Shown here piece after piece: positions 22,911-34,899 of a DNA stretch of 64,000 nucleotides. Below the pieces are notes generated by a model. It saw only the letters and a program-made list of their open reading frames with translations. It was not told where the DNA came from and did not search any database. Where the stretch lies: the NCBI RefSeq assembly GCF_954871325.1, contig NC_088775.1, positions 46,043,561 to 46,107,560 of the forward strand. The letters run 5' to 3'. The stretch's first letter is position 1. Each line of letters begins with the position of its first letter. The stretch comes from Gordionus sp. m RMFG-2023. Lineage: Eukaryota; Nematomorpha; Gordioida; Chordodea; Parachordodidae. Both the position numbers and the translations under genes were made by a program.

Positions 22911-25900
22911 GTTTAATAAATTTTTGTTTTTATATAGTTACATTAAATTAAATTTTCAAATTTAAAAAGAAATTATTCCTTATGATGGCAGTAATGTTTT
23001 TTAATATTTAAAAAAACATAAAATATTTCGGGGTTTTTAGGATTTTAATGTTGGTCTAGAATTGTTTTGTTTTCCTCCAGTTTTTAAATATTTTTAAGCT
23101 AAAAGTGGATAATAACTTATTTATTTTCAATATATAAAAAAATAAAAACTAAATTAAAAAAATTTTAATTTTTATGACGGTACAGCTCTGTCAATTTTGC
23201 GATATTTGCTTATAAAGATTTAATTATTACTTCATAATGGCCTATTTTATCTTATTTAAGTGCTAAATTTACCTATCTTTTTATTTTTTACTCTAATTTT
23301 TTATTATTTTAAACCTAATTAAAATATAGAAAATATATTCAATATATAAACCTGGCTATATTTTTCAAAAAAGGTAATAATTTATACTTAATATTAATTA
23401 TTTAGAATATTAAGTTAGGTTACTATTTTTTTGGAGGGGCTCATTATTATGTTGTTCAAACGTCGCGACCCCGACCCAGAGTTTGGGTCGTTTTTTTGAC
23501 TCGGACTTCTTTTTATATTGAATTTTTTTGTTATTTTTTTAAATGTTTTTTATGTTATTTTTTTTTGATATATTATTGTTCTTTTGTGATTGGTTAATTT
23601 ATTTTATTTTTAAAATAATATACATATATTTTTTTATTTAGGATATTTTTAAATAATATTTTTATAAATTTTATATCAATATAAATACAGTTCTATTTAT
23701 AATAGATTTTTATAGCTAATAATAGGTATTACAAATATTTAATTTACAATATACGGCTAGCCCGGCCCGGATTTTTTTAAAATATATTATATTTATAGAT
23801 TTTTAGCTAATAAAAGCGATTTTAAATATTTAATTTGATATATATGGCCGGCCCTGTTCGGATATTTTTTTATAAATAATTTTAGGCCCAGCCCGGTGGT
23901 ATATATAAAAAAATTAAAATACGATCTAGCCCTCTGATATATTTTATTTATTAATTTCTGATTGTAACTTAGTTATTAACAACAAAATAGGTATTAATTC
24001 TTAGTATTATTTAATACTTCTTTGTAGGGTCATTGTCAAATCAATCACTTTTCAGCCGACCCCTTTCGATTTCTTAAAAATGGCCAAATTAGGATTTTAG
24101 CAAAATAATAAGTAAGCCTCGAGATTTGGTAAAATAAAAACCTATCTGTCATCTATAAAATCTCCATGATTACATAATATTATTCAGGTCTTTTTAAAAA
24201 TCGATCAAATCGGGCTTAACATTAATGATAGGCAATATATCAGTATTAAAATTTTTATTAGTTAGTGCATTATGCATCAACATTCAAATGTTTGAATAAT
24301 CGAAAGGAGGCAGGGTTTAGAATATAGTTTCTTTTGATTTATTTAATAATATATATGTCGTATTGGGGAATCATGTGGGATTCGGAATCCCAACGTGGGG
24401 ATTCAAGATCTTGAATCCCCACGTTTTATTCGGGATCTTTTTTTTAAAATATTTTTAAAAAAAATATTTAAAAAATATTCCGAATCCCCATGCTCTTTTT
24501 TGCGGCTGGCACCATATAATTAAAAAACCAAAATAAGGGATTTAATAAGAGAATTTTTAAAAAAAGTAAATAGTATAAAATTAAGAAATATAATGAATGA
24601 AAAGGGATGAGGTTAAGGCTTTTTTGTTTTAAAAAATATATTTACAAAAAATCCGAATTATTGCAACATTTAAGCAGGGACCCGAACCGTTATTTATAAC
24701 GGTTCAGTTTGGTTACGGTTCAGTATATAAAAAATTATAATAGTTACGTTTTGGTTACGGTGCTTGAGAAGGAATTTATATAAAGGTTCCGTTCGGTTCA
24801 GCTAATTATAAAGGTTCATTACGGTTAGAAATTTTTTTTTATTGAAGCAACACCATCTTTTAATTTATTTTTATTATAAGCATTTATGAATTATATATAA
24901 AAAAAATATATAAGATTCAAAATAACTCATTTTTAAATATTTATTTGAACATATAAGCTATATATTTTCAAGTATAAATAGATTCCTTTTTGTTCGTAGT
25001 GACGATAACACAAAAAGCCCTTTCTACAGAAATTTGTGTTGCTGGAACCTCCTGGTTCAGATATTTATAACAAAAATAAATTTTTTTTAAAAAAATATTT
25101 AAGGGGATTCGGAATCTTTTTTAAAAAAAAACAATTAAATTATATTTTCACCAGAAAATTTTATTTTTTAGAGATAATTAATATTGTATTACTTTTATGC
25201 TTTAAATCATTAAATACTCGAAGGCAATATTTTGTTTCACGCCCGAAAATTCACGGTGTTTTTAAATATTTCAAAACTTTAATGCTATAATTTTTTCACT
25301 TTATTGAATTTATTTTATTTATTTCTTTAATTCCATAATCCATAATAACAAAAAATAAATACATATTATAAATCCAAATTTTTACTTAGAAAAAGAAGAA
25401 TGTCTATTTTTTTTATTTCAATTGTGTACGCCTTTCCTCTAATAGGCGATTGGCTACAGAAAAATAGCCTTTCACTAGAAACAGAATTTGCCTGGGCTGA
25501 CAAAATTTTACTCTCTAATTTTCTCAAAAAAGGAAATAAATTTTCCTGCTTCCAAAACTTCTAAATATTGCCATTGTTATTTGTTTTATTTTTTAAAATT
25601 TTATTTTGATAATATTGATATTGTTATAATTTAAAAAAATATGATAAAACACTAAAATATTAAAACTATATAAAAATATGTAAAAAAAAAATATAAAAAC
25701 TAAATAAAAATATATATTGGTCCTTAGCTTTTTTTAAAAAAAAACATTTTGATAATCTCAACTTAAAATTTGTTCGTTGTTATAAATAATTAAGTTTTAA
25801 CAATCTCTAAATGAGTCTAACCTTATTTGTCTCAACCTAAAGATACATAGTATTTTTCCTTATTCATATTTGATATTTTAGAACGGCTAACTCAATATTA

Positions 25901-26411
25901 CATCCAGAAAAATAAACCATTATAATTTTTTATATACTGAACCGTTATAAATGTTTGGATCCCTGCTTAAATGTTCAATGAAATGCCATATTGCATTGAA
26001 TAATTGTTGCAATAATTCGGATTTTTTATAATATATTTTTTAATATTTTCTAAAACAAAAATGTCTTAACCTCATCCCTTTTCATTCATTATATGCCTTA
26101 ATTTTATACTATTTACTTTTTTTTAAATTCCCTTTTTAAATCCCTTATTTTGGCCTTTTAATTATGTGGTGCCAGCCGTAAAAAAGAGAAGAAAAAGTAA
26201 TTATATTATTTTATTTTTTATTCATGGGGATTCGGAATATTTTTTAAATATTTTAATAAAAATATTTAAACAAAAAGATCCCGAATAAAACGTGGGGATT
26301 CAAGATCTTGAATCCCAACGTTGGAATTCCGAATCTCACATGATTCCATATCCCAAATACGACATATATAATATATATAATTTATTTAATAATATATATA
26401 ATTTATTTTAG
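22911..26411 (+). other. 3.5-kb intron of the BED-hAT transposase
   Basis: GT at 22,911 and AG at 26,410-26,411 join codon ACA-A to CC-AAT to rebuild the BED finger. About 2.0 kb is fold-back copy 2. The remainder (22,911-24,355) contains a solitary piece resembling the tip of this hAT family (TTGTTCAAACGTCGCGACCC at about 23,453) and a GGCCCGG-rich segment at 23,750-23,960 that looks like a small non-autonomous element. Since neighbouring introns are 37-84 bp, this intron has grown by insertion. Confidence 0.75.
24356..26364 (-). mobile_element. Fold-back element, copy 2 (2.0 kb), in transposase intron
   Basis: Starts TGTCGTATTGGGGAATCATG and ends in the complement (ATTCCATATCCCAAATACGACA). 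The arms carry the same GGACCCGAACCGTTATTTAT and TGCGGCTGGCACCATATAAT blocks as copy 1. The loop has the hAT C-terminal remnant KILSAQANSVSSERLF on the minus strand (about 25,480-25,540), opposite in orientation to copy 1. The flanking sequence is TA-rich (AATATATA / TATATAAT), so the duplication is ambiguous; TTTATTTAATAATATATA occurs on both sides. Confidence 0.85.
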
Positions 26412-27913
26412 CCAATTTGCGCAAACATCTTCTAACCAAACATCCTGAAGTAATCAATGATTCGCCACCTTTGCCTGATTCTATTATAGGGGCAAGAAAA
26501 CTTACAACAGACGATAATTTTCATTTTAATAAATTAATACTCAAATATATCATCAATGAAAATATTTCATTTAGAACGTATGATAGTAAAAATTTTAAAG
26601 ACATCTTTACATATTTAAACAAAACCTCCAAAGTTTGGTGCAGGCAAACTGCTATGAAATATTTAAACAATATATATAACGAGGCTAAAACAAATATTAT
26701 GAATTCCTTCCATAATTATAAAAATAAGATGGCAATGACATATGGACCAGCAATAATTTAATAAGTTATTGCGCCATAACGGTCCATTATATAAATGATA
26801 AATGGAATATAACTAATGCCTTATTATCAATTACGGAATTTGCCCACCCTCACACGGGTGAAGATATTAAAGAATTATTATCAATAATGACAGAGTACAA
26901 AATAATAGATAAAATATCATCCATTACCCATGATAATGGATCGAACATGCTTTCGGCGGGAAAGCTCATAATTCCTTTAATTCGTGAGACATATAACCAA
27001 AATTTTAACACAATTAGATGTCTTGCCCACATTATTAATTTGATTGTACAAGAAGGACTGCCAACAATCTCAACAGATTTAGAAAAAGTTGAGATGTTGG
27101 TGAAAAAAATTCATAAAAGTCCTTCCTTGATGCAGGATTTTGTTGATATTTGTAATTGCAAAATTCCATTAGATGTGTCAACTAGGTGGAATTCAAAGTA
27201 TCTCATGCTTAGTAAAATTAATAAGGTATTAATATTAATATTTAATTTTTTTACTGTTTGATTTATAGAATTTAGAAACTGGAAAAGATGTATCAATGAA
27301 AATTTTTACATTAATACAGATGAGAGTAGAATGTTAAAAGATATAGAGGATTTTTTATATCCTTTTTATAAAATAACGTGCGAGATAAGTACGAATACAT
27401 CTACAATAGGGATGTATGCACTATATTTAGATACGATTCAAATATTACTGGTAACAAGTATTGAAACCAGTAATAATAATGTTATAGTAGAATCGTCTAG
27501 ATCTATGTTGGCTAAATGCCAAAAATATATCAATATTATGGACAATTTCGAAATATATGTGTGTAGTTTTCTTGATCCACGTATCAAGAAAACATTCATA
27601 CCTTATGGATGAACAAAGAATGTTATTATGAAAAATTGATTGCTTTATATGGTAAATACCGGTGTAATATATCGCCAGAAATATCAAAAAGACGATAATT
27701 GTGAAATGATGTCAATAACTATCTTAAATAGTCTGAGAAGGTATATATTTAATATTCTATAACTATTTTAAATTTTCTCAAAGTTGATATATTTAATTTT
27801 AATAATTTATTTTATATTTTTAGGAAAGCCTCGTTAGTTCCAATGGTGAACGAGATCGCCGAATACCTAGCTGATCCAGTAGTCTCAGCAACGACTACAG
27901 TGTTGGATTGGTG

Positions 27914-29104
27914 GAGCTGTAATTCTGAGCGTTTTCCGTACCTTTGCATGATGGCTAAAGATTTTTTGTCGCAGCAAAGTACATCCGTTGAGAGCGAGCG
28001 TGTCTTCTCAAGAGGGGTGGACACCTTAACAAAGAAAAGAAATCGCATGGCCTCCGAAACACTTAAACAGTGTTTATGTTTATATTCATGGGATATCAAT
28101 ATCATGAATAATAAATTTTATACATAATTTTTATATCTATATATATTGTTAAATTAAATTTTTTGTACATTAATAAATATATATAATTTAAATAAAAATA
28201 TTTAAACTATAAATGTATCAAATATTTAAGATGTTTTGAGCTTACTATTCTTGTTTCAGGCTGTTGTTTTTTATGAATACTGTAGAATATTAGTGTTTTA
28301 ATATTATTTGACTTTAAATTGATAACTAAAATAGTTTTTGATATTAAGATTTAGAATTTTGAACACTTGAGAAAAATTACACATTAAAATTGATACTGGG
28401 ATTAACTTTGAACCATGTTATAAAGCGCTATACTTTTTTTCAGGCGTTAATTATTCACTATTTTATTAAGAAGAATATTATGAGAGCAATTTTTCTCATA
28501 GATTATATAAAGGTATAGATATCTATTATCGTAATTTCAGGATTAGTCAATATTTTTCTTGCTAAATAGGCTTAAAACGAGAGATTTTAAATATTAAATG
28601 CATATAAAAATTATTAAGATATATTTATAATTAATTCTAAAATCTTAATCCTTTAAATTAATATTTAGAAATCTACACAATCTAGTTTCCAATATAATTT
28701 AAAATGTCATCGATAGAGATTGATATAAAAGATATTGGTGCAGATAATTTATACAAAGTTATTTCTCTGTACAATGATATGTAATTTCCTTCATGAGATA
28801 TCGCATAAAATTTATTCTCGAAAAAAAAACAAGGTATAAATATCATTGTAAGATGTGCCAAGTAAATTTTATCCTAACTAGAAACTTCAAAGAGGAAATA
28901 TTTTAATATCCTTAAACTTAAAAATATAATATGAATAAAACATAGATGAGTTTATGTGATAGTTGATTTTCTGACCCAGTCTATGACAATAACATATTTA
29001 AGAATTTTTTTATAAATTAAAATTACAAGAAATATATTAGCATCTCATTTTATCACTCAAAAATTATTATGTACCTTACTACTCGTATATATAATAACAT
29101 TTTT
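27914..29104. repeat. Inner part of right arm
   Basis: Inverted counterpart of 21,011-22,105. It contains the end of the transposase coding region (to 28,127) and about 980 bases of 3' sequence with no other gene. Confidence 0.9.
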
Positions 29105-31330
29105 TGTCCCTTATCTATGATACATCCTCACTGATATTTTAATTTAACATGTTTAGGATATATATCTTTAGCTATTTTCTTTAAAAAATGTTAAAAATAG
29201 CGATTATGAAAATTGTCACCTATCTATGATACATCCTAACTTAATTTTTAATTTAACATGTTTAGAATATATATTTTTAGCTATTTTCTTTAAAAAATGT
29301 TAAAAATAGCGATTATGAAAATTGTCACCTATCTATGATACATCCTCTTAAATTTTTAATTTAACATGTTTAGAATATATATTTTTAGCTATTTCCTTTA
29401 AAAAAATTTGAAAAAGTTCAAAAATAGCGATTATGACAATTGTCACCTATATGATACATCCTCACTGAATTTTTAATTTAACATGTTTAGAATATATATT
29501 TTTAGCTATTTCCTTTAAAAAAATTTGAAAAAATTCAAAAATAGCGATTATGACAATTGTCACCTATCTATGATACATCATCACTGAATTTTTAATTTAA
29601 TATGTTTAGAATATATATTTTTAGCTATTTACTTTAAAAAATTGAAAAAAGTTCAAAAATAACGATTATGACAATTGTCACCTATCTATGATACATCCTC
29701 ACTGAATTTTTATTTTACATGTTTAGAATATATAATTTTAGCTATTTCCTTTAAAAAAATTTGAAAAAGTTCAAAAATAGCGATTATGACAATTGTCACC
29801 TATCTATGATACATCATCACTGAATTTTTAATTTAACATGTTTAGTATATATATTTTCAGATATTTCCTTTAAAAAAAATTAAAAAAGTTCAAAAATAGC
29901 GATTATGACAATTGTCACCTATCTATGATATATCTTCACTGAATTTTTAATTTAACATGTTTAGAATATATATTTTTAGATATTTCCTTTAAAAAAATTT
30001 GAAAAAGTTCAAAAATAGCGATTATGACAATTGTCACCTATATATGATACATCCTCACTGAATTTTTAATTTAACATGTTTAGAATATATATTTTTAGCT
30101 ATTTCCTTTAAAAATATTTGAAAAAATTCAAAAATAGCGATTATGACAATTGTCACCTATCTATGATACATCATCACTGAATTTTTAATTTAACATGTTT
30201 AAAATGTATAATTTTAGCTATTTCCTTTAAAAAAATTTGAAAAAGTTCAAAAATAGCGATTATGACAATTGTCACCTATCTATGATACATCATCACTGAA
30301 TTTTTAATTTAACATGTTTAGAATATATATTTTTAGATATTTCCTTTAAAAAAATTTGAAAAATTTCAAAAATAGCGATTATGACAATTGTCACCTATCT
30401 ATGATACATCATCACTGAATTTTTAATTTAACATGTTTAAAATATATAATTTTAGCTATTTCCTTTAAAAAAATTTGAAAAGTTCAAAAATAGCGATTAT
30501 GACAATTGTCACCTATCTATGATACATCATCACTGAATTTTTAATTTAACATGTTTAGAATATATATTTTTAGATATTTCCTTTAAAAAAATTTGAAAAA
30601 GTTCAAAAATAGCGATTATGACAATTGTCACCTATATATGATACATCCTCACTGAATTTTTAATTTAACATGTTTAGAATATATATTTTTAGCTATTTCC
30701 TTTAAAAAATTTTGAAAAAGTTCAAAAATAGCGATTATGACAATTGTCACCTATATATGATACATCCTCACTGAATTTTTAATTTAACATGTTTAGAATA
30801 TATATTTTTAGCTATTTCCTTTAAAAAAATTGAAAAAAGTTCAAAAATAACGATTATGACAATTGTCTATGTACATCCTCACTGAATTTTTAATTCAACA
30901 TGTTTAGAATATATATTTTTAGCTATTTCCTTTAAAAAAATTTGAAAAAGTTCAAAAATAGCGATATGACAATTGTCACCTATCTATGATACATCCTCAC
31001 AAATTTTAAATTTAACATGTTTAGAATATATATTTTTAGCTATTTGCTTTAAAAATTTGGAAAAAGTTCAAAAATAACGATTATGACAATTGTCACCTAT
31101 CTATGATACATCCTCACTGAATTTTTAATTCAACATGTTTAGAATATATATTTTTAGCAATTTGCTTTAAAAAAACTCAAAAAAGTTCAAAAATGGCGAT
31201 TATGACAATTGTCACTTATCTATGGTACATCTTCACTGAAATTTTGATTTAACATGTCTACAATATATATTTTCATCTATTTCATTTAAAAAAGTTCAAA
31301 AATAAGCATCATAACAAATGGCTCTTTTCT
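29105..31330. repeat. ~119-bp satellite array, right arm (about 18-19 units)
   Basis: Reverse-complement version of the left-arm satellite, with ATTATGACAATTGTCACCTA about every 118-120 bp and a few shortened units (near 30,860 and 30,965). The outermost two units at the inner end carry AAAATTGTCACC rather than the full palindrome. The unit number exceeds the left arm by roughly half. Confidence 0.92.
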
Positions 31331-31439
31331 ATGGTGCATCTTCACTTAAAAATTTTAAAAAATAACTATGATGAATAGTTAATCCAGAGCATTATAATTT
31401 AAAGAAGCTTTAAGTAACTTTCCCGCCTATAATATTAAT

Positions 31440-32030
31440 ATATACTAAATGTTATTTGACTTTTGGTCAAAAAAAATGATCTAGATATTGGGTTAAGGGT
31501 GAAAAAAAGCAACCCTAACTTTAAGTCGTCTTTAAAAAGAAAGATCCATATTTTGAGTCGGATTGAATAAAACGACCCGATGTTTGAGTCTGAGTCAGAT
31601 AAACGACCCAAACTTTGAGTTGGAGTCGAAAAATACGACCCAAACTTCAAGTTTGAGTCGAAAAATACGACCCAAACTTCAAGTTTTAGTCGAAAAATAC
31701 ACCCAAACTTCAAGTTTTAGTCGAAAAATACGACCCAAACTTCAAGTTTGAGTCGAAAAATACGACCCAAATTTCAAGTTTGAGTCGAAAAATACAACCC
31801 AAATTTTGAGTCGGAGTCGTAAAAAACGACCCATATTTTGGGTCGAGGTCGTTTTTTTCGGCTTGGACTTGGGTCGGAGTCGAAAAAAACGACCCATATT
31901 TTGGGTCGAAGTCATTTTTTTCGGCTTGAACTCGGGTCGAAGTCGTAAAAAACGACCAAAACTTTGAGTTAGAGTCGAAAAAAACGACCCAAAATTTGGG
32001 TGAGCTGCGTTCGAGCCGACTCGGCTAAGC
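31440..32030. repeat. 32-bp CGACCC minisatellite, right arm
   Basis: Inverted counterpart of 18,841-19,465, with ACTTCAAGTTTGAGTCGAAA in successive 32-bp units. Open frames here are artefacts of the repeat. Confidence 0.9.
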
Positions 32031-32045
32031 CGATTAACAACACTA

Positions 32046-32053
32046 CTAAATAG
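32046..32053. repeat. 8-bp target-site duplication CTAAATAG (right)
   Basis: Exact copy of 18,823-18,830. Confidence 0.95.
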
Positions 32054-32584
32054 GCATTAAGGCAATTTGTAAATTAACGATTTTAATAAATGGGTAAGAA
32101 AGTGAAAAAGGTTCTAAGATCGTATAAATATATACTGAGGTTATAGGAAAGAAAAATAACAAACAAAGCAATAAAATGAGATGAAGATTGAAAAATTTGA
32201 AAATAAGGCGAAAAATTTAAGATATAAAGAAAAGAAAGATAAAATTTCTAAGACTATAAAGATATTTTTATCTGTGGTTATTGAGAAGAATGAAATAATA
32301 AGCAGATTAATAAAAGATGACTTGAAAATTTTAAAAAGAAAACTAGCTAAGATTTTTTCTAAAGACAAAATTATAAAAGAATTTTAGAATGATACTAATA
32401 TAGTGTGTAAATAATTTTAAGATTTGGTTTAAAAAATACTATAATTGATAATGAAGATTAAAATTAGAGACTAAAAACTTATAGAAGGCAGATATAATAA
32501 TGATATATTAAACGGTTTAAAAATTTTATTTCATTATTATTAAAAATATATGTTACAATTTGATAAAATTCTATCCTATATATA
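32054..32584. other. A/T-rich interval with a 68-codon Lys-rich frame
   Basis: The frame at 32,181-32,387 (plus) is Lys/Ile/Glu-rich and predicted helical, with repeats of KDK and KILKRK. It resembles in composition the decayed Lys/Glu-rich stretch at 35,160-36,060 and may be a piece of the same degenerate family. I do not recognise a protein; low-complexity A-rich DNA often gives such frames. Confidence 0.3.
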
Positions 32585-34899
32585 TGTCGTATTGGGATAT
32601 GGAATCATGTGGGATTCGGAATTTCCACGTTTTATTGGGGATCTTTTTTAAAAAAATTTTTTTTTTTAAATATTCCGAATCTCCATGAAAAGAAAAGAAA
32701 ATATATTTTTCTTCTCTTTTTTTGCGGCTGGCACCATATAATTAAAAGGCCAAAATAAGGGATTTAAAAAGAGAATTTAAAAAAAAGAAGTAAATAGTAT
32801 AAAATTAAGGCATATAATAAATGAAAAGGATGAGGTTAAGACATTTTTGTTTTAAAAAATATTAAAATATATTACTTTTTCTTCTGTTTTTTTGCAGTTG
32901 GCACCATATAATTAAAAGGCCAAAATAAGGGATTTAAAAAGAAAATTTAAAAAAAGAGTAAATAGTATAAAATTAAGACACATAATGAATGAAAAGGGAT
33001 GAGGTGAAGATTTTTTGCAATATGGCATTTCCTTGAACATTTAAGCAGGGACCGTATATAAAAAATTATAATGGTTACGTTTTGGTTATGGTTCTTGATG
33101 AGAAGAAATTCATAAAGGTTCGGTTCGATTCAGCCAATTATAAAGGTTTATAAAGGTTCATTATGGTTAGAAATTTTTTTTTTATTGAAGCAACACCATC
33201 TTCTAATTTATTTTTATTATAAGCATCTATAAATTATATATAAAAAAAAATAAGATTCAAAATAACTCATTTTTAAATATATTATTTGAACTTATAAGTA
33301 ATATATTTTCAAGTATAAATGGATTCATTTTTGTTCGTTGTGACGATAACACAATTAGCCCCGAAAAAGCCCTTTCTACAGAAACTTGTGTTGTGGGAAC
33401 CCCCAGTACTATAAGAGCACGTTTATATAATTGGATATAAATTATTTCCCTTGCTAAAATATAAAAAGTGACCGTTTTTTATAAAGGTTCTTTTTACTCC
33501 TTCAAAATATATCGGTTCGGTTACGGTTATGGTTCAGATATTTATAACAAAAATAAATTTAAAAAAAAAAAATATTTAAGGGGATTCAGAATCTTTTTTT
33601 TTAAAAACAATTAAATTATATTTTTTTGCCGCCTGGCAGGCACCAGAAAATTTTATTTTTTAGAGATATTTAATAAGTATTACTTTTATGCTTTAAATCA
33701 TTAAATAATAAATACTCGAAAAAATGGTTTTAATATAAATTAAATGTAAAAATATAAATGTGGCAATGTCAATATTCACACCCATTCAAGCTTACCACTA
33801 AAAAATTTTCGACCCGACCTGCCCGCTCACGAAAGGCAATATTTTGTTTCATGCCCGAAAATTCACGGTGTTTTTAAATTTTTCAAAACTTTAATGCTAT
33901 AATTTTTTACACTTTTTTGAATTTATTTCTTTAATTCCATATCCATAATAACAAAAAATAAATACATATTATAAATCTAAATTTTTACTTAGAAAAAGAA
34001 GAATGTCTATTTTTTTTTTATTTTAATTGTGTACGCCTTTCCTCTAATAGGTGACTGGCTACAGAAAATAACCTTTCACTAGAAGCCGAATTTGCCAGGG
34101 CTGACAAAATTTTACTCTCTAATTTTCTCAAAAAAGGAAATAAATTTTCCTGCTTACAAAACTTCTAAATATTGTCTTTGTTATTTGTTTTATTTTTTAA
34201 AATATTATTTTGATAATATTGATATTGGTATAATTTTTAAAAAAATGATAAAACACTAAAATATTAAAACAACTATATAAAAATATGTAAAAATATTTAA
34301 AATTACTAAATAAAAATATATATTGGTTCTTTTCTTAGCCTTTTTAAAAAAAACATTTTAATAATCTCAACTTAAAATTTATTCGTTGTTATAAATAATT
34401 TAGTTTTAACAATCTCTAAATGAGTCTAACCTTATTTGCTCAACCTTAAGATACATATTATTTTTCCTTATTCATAATTGATTTTTAAAAACAGCTAACT
34501 CAATATTACATCCAGAAAAATAAACCATTATAATTTTTTATATACTGAACCGTAACGGTCCCTGTTAACGAAATGCCATATTGCATTGAATAATTGTTGC
34601 AATAATTCGGATTTTTTATAAATATATTTTTTAAAACAAAAAAGTTTTAACCTCATCCCTTTTCATTCATTATATGCCTTAATATTATACTTACTTTTTT
34701 TTTAAATTCTTTTTTTAAATCCCTTATTTTGGCCTTTTAATTATATGGTGCCAGCAGCAAAAAAGAGAAGAAAAAGTAATTATATTATTTTATTTTTTTT
34801 TCATGAGGATTCGGAATATTTTTTAAATATTTTAAAAAAATATATCTAATAAAACGTGGGGATTTCGAATCCCACATGATTCCATATCCCAATACGACA
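32585..34899 (-). mobile_element. Fold-back element, copy 3 (2.3 kb)
   Basis: Starts TGTCGTATTGGGATATGGAA and ends with the complement ATTCCATATCCCAATACGACA. The flanking octamers TATATATA and TATATATT match at 7 of 8. The left arm contains a tandem duplication of about 175 bp (32,700-32,880 and 32,880-33,010, both with TTGGCACCATATAATTAAAA-like sequence). Minus-strand hAT remnants are VPTTQVSVERAFSGL (about 33,350-33,410) and a KLESKILSA-type block (about 34,080-34,150). GCCGCCTGGCAGGCACCAG lies at about 33,629. No intact gene. Confidence 0.87.

Larger units (their letters stand above)
22610..28127 (+). pseudogene. BED-finger hAT transposase (Ac/ricesleeper-like), multi-exon, few breaks
   Basis: Exon 1 (22,610-22,669) starts at ATG; exon 2 (22,754-22,910) has CNHCEKIYRSTTAT; exon 3 starts at 26,412. 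Joining exons 2 and 3 completes the BED finger C-x2-C...RSTTATTNLRKHLLTKHP with HL-x3-H, strong support for the splice. Then NDIWTSNNLISYCAITVHYI (first DDE Asp), HYINDKWNITNALLSITEFA, HDNGSNMLSAGK, RCLAHIINLIVQEGL, STRWNSKYLMLSKINK. A 43-bp intron follows (27,226-27,268), then FLDPRIKKTF, an intron at about 27,740-27,822, and the dimerisation domain WWSCNSERFPYLCMMAKDFL and TSVESERVFSRG with TLTKKRNRM. Breaks visible: a frame change near 26,730, one near 27,270, stops from 27,610 onward. The last ~210 coding bases lie in the right arm, whose mirror is at 21,958. The intact family cuts and pastes DNA in the nucleus. Confidence 0.85.
18831..32045 (+). mobile_element. 13.2-kb hAT transposon with giant satellite-bearing inverted arms
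   Basis: The termini are TAGTGTTGTTAA and its exact complement TTAACAACACTA, flanked by a perfect 8-bp duplication CTAAATAG. The left arm (18,831 to about 22,100) and right arm (about 27,914 to 32,045) are inverted copies of each other. Each holds, from the tip inward, a 32-bp GGGTCG/CGACCC array, a ~119-bp satellite array, and about 1 kb of unique sequence that includes part of the transposase 3' end. The middle holds a split BED-type hAT transposase reading left to right; its large intron contains fold-back copy 2. The perfect duplication argues for one insertion event of the whole structure. hAT elements are usually 2-5 kb, so this one is oversized; the arms and nested copy account for the difference. 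Confidence 0.93.

Noticed and set aside
27812-28105. Minus-strand 97-codon frame over the hAT C-terminus
   Set aside because: It is the antisense shadow of the plus-strand dimerisation domain.
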